19,296 nt of DNA from JANLTP01 sp031363055 (GTDB taxonomy: Bacteria > Pseudomonadota > Gammaproteobacteria > Burkholderiales > Burkholderiaceae_E). The notes below the pieces were generated by a model, which worked only from the letters and a program-made list of their open reading frames with translations, ran no database searches and was not told where the DNA came from. The position numbers and the translations under genes are program-made. The stretch is from the NCBI GenBank assembly GCA_031363055.1, contig JANLTP010000170.1:1-19296 (forward strand), in the 5' to 3' direction. Positions 14,984 to 19,296 of the stretch are shown piece by piece; position 1 is the first letter of the stretch; every line of letters begins with the position of its first letter.

Positions 14984-15629
14984 CGCAGTTCCTCAAATAG
15001 TCCGTGTGCCGCGCGAAGGCGTCCTGTGCCTCAGCAACGATCCGGTCATGCTGCAGGTTCGAGGCCTGCAGCGAATCCAGTGCCAATCGGAAATTCTTGA
15101 TATGCTCGGCCGCCGTTGCCGGTCCGTCGAAGTCATAAAAGCTGGTTCCGTGCGGCGCTGTCAGTCGCAGGCCCCGCGCGATAATTGAACGCAGTCGCTT
15201 CCCGCCATGCAAATCACCCAGATAACGCACATAGGTATGCGCCACCAGCAGCTCCGGCTCGCGATCACGCAACGACTCAAGCCGGTTTCGGTACGAGGCA
15301 GCGGCCGGCATGACGGGTAAGTCGACTTGCCACTGACCGACATGCAGCCGGTCAAGATCTGCACTCAAGCGGTGCGCGCGCAACCACCGCAGCTTCAGGA
15401 ACAGCGCAATGTACGAGTGGTCCGAATTCACGTGCAAAGCCGTCTCAACTGCGTCGTAGATCTCGTAATAATTACGCAGCAAGGCCGTGTAGGACGCTGC
15501 ATCGAACTGCCCTTTGATCAATTCGGACATGATGCCCGAACGTTCGGCCAAAACTTGAAGCTCAGCGATACCGCTGCGCAATTTTGCTGCCAAGGACCTT
15601 GCCATGGTGGGGGTATTGAGAAATGACAC
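14913..15629 (-). CDS. Heme oxygenase (BphO/HmuO-like), probably inactive
   Basis: Family enzyme that cleaves haem to biliverdin, the bacteriophytochrome chromophore. The frame is 238 aa from GTG 15629 (AGGA at 15637-15640, 7 nt away). Family blocks: LAERSGIMSELI, LRNYYEIYDAVE, VAHTYVRYLGDLHGG and FYDFDG. The proximal haem-ligand His, in the family pattern L-x(7)-H-x-x-AE-x-S, is Gln here (Q25, codon CAA at 15557-15555). Near the end, GACTATTTGAGG gives DYLRNCG; adding one C would give DLFEEL, a normal heme-oxygenase end. A 1-nt deletion near 15000 therefore seems to have shifted the frame, and the last 25-30 residues are read antisense through the bphP remnant. It lies 12 nt behind the ABC ATPase gene. 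Recognised with confidence; loss of activity is inferred. Confidence 0.82.
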   Translation of the reverse strand: MSFLNTPTMARSLAAKLRSGIAELQVLAERSGIMSELIKGQFDAASYTALLRNYYEIYDAVETALHVNSDHSYIALFLKLRWLRAHRLSADLDRLHVGQWQVDLPVMPAAASYRNRLESLRDREPELLVAHTYVRYLGDLHGGKRLRSIIARGLRLTAPHGTSFYDFDGPATAAEHIKNFRLALDSLQASNLQHDRIVAEAQDAFARHTDYLRNCGNQQANRVYLQHDVNQCGADRIG

Positions 15630-15641
15630 GAAATTGTCCTG

Positions 15642-16529
15642 CTATTCGAGCCTCGACAAGGCCGACACCAGCGTGCGGGTGTACGGATGTTCCGGCCGAT
15701 TGAACAGTTGCCCGGGGCTACCCTGTTCGACGATCTTGCCCTTTTGGAGCACCGCCACTTCGTCACATAAATGATCAACCACGGCAAGATCGTGGCTGAT
15801 CAACACAAACGTGACCCCGAAGCCGGTCTGCAAATCCGCCAACAGGTTCAGCACCTGCGCCTGAACCGAGACGTCCAGTGCGCTGACCGGCTCATCAGCG
15901 ACAATAAGCTTCGGGCGAGTGATGAGCGCACGGGCGATCGCAATCCGCTGGCGCTGACCCCCCGAGAATTCATGCGCATATTTCTCCATATCGGAGGCGC
16001 GCAGGCCGACCGCGTCCAGTGACTCGGCGACCCGGCGCCGCTGCACGTCGGCATTGCCGACCGGTTCACCGCTGTTGGGATCGATTCGGCCGATGGCAGC
16101 CAATGGTTCGGCAACAATGCGCGCCACGGTCTGGCGCGGATCCAGCGAACCATACGGGTCTTGAAAAACCATCTGAAAATTTCGTCTGGCCCGACGCAAC
16201 GCGGCAGTGTCGAGCAGCCCCGGATCTTGACCGAGCAATCGGACACTTCCGGATGTGGGGATCTCGAGCGCCATGATCAAACGGGCCAGCGTTGATTTGC
16301 CGGAACCCGACTCCCCGACGATGCCAAAATTGCGACCGCTCTTGACCGTGAAACTGACATCGTCGAGCGCAATGACGGCACTGCGCGGCTCGAACAAGCG
16401 CTCACGGGGCAGACGATAATGCTTGACCAGATTGTTTACCTCGACGAGCGTGTCACGCTGGAGAGCGGTCGTCGATGTTGGCGGCATTGATGTTAATGGG
16501 GTCGGTGAGCTCGGTGTCAATGGCGTCAT
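15642..16529 (-). CDS. Dipeptide/oligopeptide ABC transporter ATPase, DppF/OppF-type
   Basis: Cytoplasmic ATPase subunit of a peptide/nickel-class (PepT) ABC importer. About 295 aa from ATG 16529, which lies 4 nt after the stop of the preceding ATPase; an ATG at 16565 inside that gene would add 12 residues. Walker A is GESGSGKST, the ABC signature is HEFSGGQRQR, Walker B is LIVADEPVSALD and the switch is ISHDL. The protein stops at PEHPYTRTLVSALSRLE, so the usual C-terminal oligopeptide-transporter extension of roughly 30-40 residues is missing. The ATPase core is intact. It is the fourth gene of the permease-permease-ATPase-ATPase operon. The substrate is not deducible. Confidence 0.9.
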   Translation of the reverse strand: MTPLTPSSPTPLTSMPPTSTTALQRDTLVEVNNLVKHYRLPRERLFEPRSAVIALDDVSFTVKSGRNFGIVGESGSGKSTLARLIMALEIPTSGSVRLLGQDPGLLDTAALRRARRNFQMVFQDPYGSLDPRQTVARIVAEPLAAIGRIDPNSGEPVGNADVQRRRVAESLDAVGLRASDMEKYAHEFSGGQRQRIAIARALITRPKLIVADEPVSALDVSVQAQVLNLLADLQTGFGVTFVLISHDLAVVDHLCDEVAVLQKGKIVEQGSPGQLFNRPEHPYTRTLVSALSRLE

Positions 16530-16533
16530 CGCA

Positions 16534-17541
16534 TCATTCCATCGCCCGCAAGCAACGGACCACATGATGCGGGCTCGCTGCTTGCAAAGCCGGTACCGCG
16601 CCTCGGCATGCGTCGATCACCCGCTCACAACGATTCGCAAACGCGCAGCCCTCGGGCATGTCCACCAGTTCCGGGACCGAACCGGCAATAGTGGCCAACC
16701 GCACTCTGCGGCCATCAATGCGCGGCGTGCCGATTCGCGGCCGGGCCGCATACAGCCCCTGACTGTAGGGATGCCGCAATTCGCGAAAAACCTGTGGTGA
16801 CGGCCCGGCTTCGATCATCATGCCGCCGTACATGACCATGACACGATTCACATTGGCCGCGATGACACCGAGGTCATGCGAGATCAGCAACAGGCCCATG
16901 CCGCGCTCTTGCACCAGCGACGCAATGAGCTCGAGAATCTGACGCGCGACCGTCACATCAAGTGCCGTGGTGGGCTCATCGGCAATCAGCAAATCCGGAT
17001 CACAGGCCAATGCCATCGCGATCGTGACCCGTTGCCGCTGCCCACCAGAGAGCTGATGCGGATAGGCATCGACACGTCGTCGGGCATCAGCAATACCAAC
17101 CCGATCGAGCAAGGAGATGGCCCGACTGCGGGCCGCAGTGGCATCAAACCGCTTGTGCATACGCAACGGTTCGGCGATCTGATGGCCGACCATATGCAGC
17201 GGGTTCAGAGCGGTCATCGGCTCTTGGAAAATCATCGCAATCCGGTTGCCACGCAGCGCGGCCAACTCAGCCTCCTCAAGCCCGAGTAGCGCGCGCCCTT
17301 GAAAATACAACTCACCACCGATCTGCGCGGACTCGGGTGTCAAACCCAGCAGAGCGAGCGCCGTCATCGATTTGCCGCATCCCGACTCTCCGACCAGACC
17401 CAAGGTATCGCCGCGCGCCAGACTGAAGCTCAGATCGCGCACTGCAAAGGCCGGTCCCCGCGCGGTGTGGAGTCGCACGCTTAAATTGCGAACATCGAGC
17501 AACGGTACTCGTTCGGCGGCCGGAACCGGCGGTGGGCTCAT
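16534..17541 (-). CDS. Dipeptide/oligopeptide ABC transporter ATPase, DppD/OppD-type
   Basis: First ATPase of the same importer, 335 aa. Walker A GESGCGKS, signature LSGGQRQRV, Walker B LLIADEPTTALD and ISHDLGVIA are all present. The C-terminal peptide-transporter domain is complete, with its characteristic cysteines (EGCAFANRCERVIDACR and VVRCL). Start ATG 17541 overlaps the stop of the upstream permease by 4 nt (ATGA), so translation is coupled. Pairing with the DppF-type protein makes the ATPase heterodimer expected for this class. Confidence 0.93.
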   Translation of the reverse strand: MSPPPVPAAERVPLLDVRNLSVRLHTARGPAFAVRDLSFSLARGDTLGLVGESGCGKSMTALALLGLTPESAQIGGELYFQGRALLGLEEAELAALRGNRIAMIFQEPMTALNPLHMVGHQIAEPLRMHKRFDATAARSRAISLLDRVGIADARRRVDAYPHQLSGGQRQRVTIAMALACDPDLLIADEPTTALDVTVARQILELIASLVQERGMGLLLISHDLGVIAANVNRVMVMYGGMMIEAGPSPQVFRELRHPYSQGLYAARPRIGTPRIDGRRVRLATIAGSVPELVDMPEGCAFANRCERVIDACRGAVPALQAASPHHVVRCLRAME

Positions 17542-18407
17542 CGTGATCGCGCCAGCTTCGGATCGAGCAGATCTCGTAGTCCGTCGCCCAGCAGATTCAG
17601 ACCCATGACCGAGATGGCGATGGCAACACCGGGAAAGATCGCCAATCGCGGAGCGGCAAACAAAAGCGTCTGCGCTTCATTCAACATGCGCCCCCACGAC
17701 GGTTGCGGTGGCTGCGTGCCCAGGCCCAGGTAGGACAACGCAGCTTCGGCCAGAATCGCCAGTGCGAACTGAATCGTCATCTGCACAATCAGCACCGAGG
17801 CAATGTTCGGCAACACATGTTCGATCGAGATCTGCAGCGTTGATTTGCCGGCCGCTCGCGCCGCCAGAATGTACTCACGTGCCCAGATGGCGTTGGCGGA
17901 CGCCCGAGTGATGCGCGCGAAGGTCGGAATGTTAAAAATACCGATCGCGATGATTGAATTGACAATACCCGGCCCGAAAATCGCGGTCATCATGATCGCC
18001 GACAGAATAGCTGGAAAGGCAAACGTGAAGTCGGTCAGGCGCATGATCAGTTCTTCAATCCAGCCGCGTCGCGCGGCCGCCAGCATGCCCAGCAATACGC
18101 CGATCGAAAGACCAATGCCGACCGCAATGACACCGACCATGATCGAGTTTCGCGCGCCGATCAAAATCAGACTGCTGACGTCGCGCCCGAGTGTATCGGT
18201 ACCCAGCCAGTGTTGCGCCGACGGCATTTTGAGTTTCTCGGCGAGATCGATTTCATAGGCTGGCCAGGGCGTCCAGAACAACGACAGCAAGGCGGCCAGA
18301 ATCATGAACGCCGACAGCGCGAGGCCGAGCACAAAACTGCGGTGCCGCAACGCTCGCAGCCAGAATGCGCTCGCGTTATGGGTGGTGGCCATCAAGTATT
18401 CGGCCAT
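17538..18407 (-). CDS. Dipeptide/oligopeptide ABC transporter permease, DppC/OppC-type
   Basis: Inner-membrane permease of the binding-protein-dependent transport family, 289 aa. It has an N-terminal membrane segment (FVLGLALSAFMILAALLSLF), the LGTDTLGRDV motif typical of DppC/OppC, about five further membrane helices and the EAA loop AARAAGKSTLQISIEHVLPN that contacts the ATPase. The C-terminus ends FPGVAIAISVMGLNLLGDGL-RDLLDP as in the family. ATG 18407 overlaps a TAA within a 14-bp duplication (see the repeat); ATG 18392 is an alternative start. The gene ends in a 4-nt overlap with the DppD-type gene. Confidence 0.93.
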   Translation of the reverse strand: MAEYLMATTHNASAFWLRALRHRSFVLGLALSAFMILAALLSLFWTPWPAYEIDLAEKLKMPSAQHWLGTDTLGRDVSSLILIGARNSIMVGVIAVGIGLSIGVLLGMLAAARRGWIEELIMRLTDFTFAFPAILSAIMMTAIFGPGIVNSIIAIGIFNIPTFARITRASANAIWAREYILAARAAGKSTLQISIEHVLPNIASVLIVQMTIQFALAILAEAALSYLGLGTQPPQPSWGRMLNEAQTLLFAAPRLAIFPGVAIAISVMGLNLLGDGLRDLLDPKLARSR

Positions 18408-18423
18408 TAGTATCCGGCCATTA
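18396..18423. repeat. 14-bp tandem duplication at the permease junction
   Basis: On the minus strand TAATGGCCGGATAC is followed directly by TAATGGCCGAATAC (one mismatch). Each copy carries a TAATG stop/start overlap. The first TAA ends the DppB-type gene; its ATG makes only MAGY before the second TAA, whose ATG starts the DppC-type gene. One copy probably was the original coupling site. Confidence 0.85.
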
Positions 18424-19296
18424 GATATCCGAGGCCTTCAGTCGCGGGTCAATCGCTGCATAGAGCAGATCGACGATAAAGTTGATGATGACCACCATTG
18501 CCGCCAGCAGCATGACGCAATTGCGCACGACGATCAGATCGCGGTTCGAAATCGATTGAAACACCAGACGCCCCAGCCCCGGCAGATAGAACACGTTCTC
18601 GACCACGATCGTGCCAGCCAGCAGGTTGGCCAACTGCAGGCCCATGACCGTGACGACCGGAATCATGGCGTTACGCAGCACGTGTCGCCACAGCGCGGCA
18701 CGCCGGGTCAAGCCTTTGGCCAACGCGGTGCGCACAAAGTCCTCGCGCAAGACTTCAAGCACGGCCGAGCGAGTGATGCGGGCGAGGATGGCTGCTTGCA
18801 CCACCGCCAGCGAAATCGCCGGCAGAATCAGCGCCTTCAGCGACGGCAAGACGCCGGCGCTCCAGCCCGGAAAGCCGCCGGCCGAGACCCAACGCAAATT
18901 GACGGCAAATAACAGGATCAGCAGGATCGCGAACCAGAAGTTCGGGATGGCGATGCCGACCTGGCTTGCACCCATCAGGCTGACGTCAGCGAGTTTGTTG
19001 TGATGAGCGGCCGCATACAGACCGACCCACAAGGCGAGTACGGTCGTCAACAGCATCGCCAATGCCGCCAGCGGAATCGTCAACGTCAGACGTTCCAGAA
19101 TCATCGTTGCGACCGGCGACTGGTAGGCGTAACTGTCGCCGAGCTCGCCCGTCAACATGCCCTTCAGCCAACTGAAGTATCGCTCGAGCGGTGGCCTATC
19201 AAGGCCGAGCTTTTCGGCCAAGGCCTGCACAGCTTCGGGCGAGGCGTCGGCACCCATCATCATCTGCGCGGCGTCACCGGGCAAGATCTCGAGCAC
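18421..19296 (-). CDS. Dipeptide/oligopeptide ABC transporter permease, DppB/OppB-type (partial, 5' end outside window)
   Basis: C-terminal 291 residues of the first permease; the start lies beyond the window. The protein shows LGLDRPPLERYFSWLKGMLTGELGDS-like sequence, typical of the DppB/OppB periplasmic segment after the first helix, then about five membrane segments and the EAA loop FVRTALAKGLTRRAALWRHV. The end, VNFIVDLLYAAIDPRLK-like, is also standard. About 25-30 N-terminal residues are probably missing. A periplasmic substrate-binding protein gene is expected further upstream, outside the window, and would be the best clue to the substrate. Confidence 0.92.
   Translation of the reverse strand: MLEILPGDAAQMMMGADASPEAVQALAEKLGLDRPPLERYFSWLKGMLTGELGDSYAYQSPVATMILERLTLTIPLAALAMLLTTVLALWVGLYAAAHHNKLADVSLMGASQVGIAIPNFWFAILLILLFAVNLRWVSAGGFPGWSAGVLPSLKALILPAISLAVVQAAILARITRSAVLEVLREDFVRTALAKGLTRRAALWRHVLRNAMIPVVTVMGLQLANLLAGTIVVENVFYLPGLGRLVFQSISNRDLIVVRNCVMLLAAMVVIINFIVDLLYAAIDPRLKASDI

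Noticed and set aside
14592..15188. A 198-codon plus-strand frame as an independent gene
   Set aside because: Its first 130 residues are the phytochrome PHY domain in one of its shifted frames and the rest is antisense to the heme oxygenase.

Overview
The window looks like chromosomal DNA of a GC-rich member of the Pseudomonadota. A beta- or gammaproteobacterium related to purple phototrophs is my best guess. The grounds are a Kup transporter, a TonB-ExbB-ExbD system, a Fiu/PiuA-type receptor with PiuC, a Dpp/Opp-type ABC transporter, and relics of a PpsR/bacteriophytochrome/heme-oxygenase locus of the kind found with photosynthesis genes. No rRNA, tRNA, CRISPR array or insertion sequence was seen.

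Layout. 1-1279 (minus): 5' part of a kup K+ transporter, with a CTCA tetranucleotide repeat at its start. 1394-3434 (plus): Fur box, tonB, exbB and exbD in a tight operon. 3493-7507 (minus): an operon of TonB-dependent catecholate-type receptor, PiuC-type Fe(II)/2OG dioxygenase and ChaN-like haem-binding lipoprotein, joined by 4-nt stop/start overlaps and preceded by a second Fur box. The two operons converge. They form one iron-uptake module: the receptor imports the ferric siderophore, TonB-ExbBD energises it, and PiuC and ChaN are accessory iron/haem proteins.

7723-12236 is a mixed stretch: an orphan acyl/aryl-CoA ligase, a Uma2-family protein converging on it with overlapping 3' ends, a small secreted protein of unknown function, and a divergent membrane-anchored serine hydrolase of unknown function. 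A weaker Fur-like site lies in the last divergent gap.

12275-15629 is the most interesting region, a decayed light-sensing locus. It holds a CbbY-like HAD phosphatase pseudogene (truncated, in-frame TGA), the C-terminal half of a PpsR/CrtJ regulator, a bacteriophytochrome pseudogene with at least six independent lesions, and a heme oxygenase that has lost its axial haem-ligand histidine and appears frameshifted near its C-terminus. Sensor, chromophore enzyme and output regulator are all broken while flanking genes stay intact. This suggests loss of phytochrome-controlled phototrophy in this lineage.

15642-19296 (minus): a dipeptide/oligopeptide-type ABC transporter (two permeases, two ATPases), transcribed toward the heme oxygenase and only 12 nt from it. 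The upstream end of the first permease lies outside the window.
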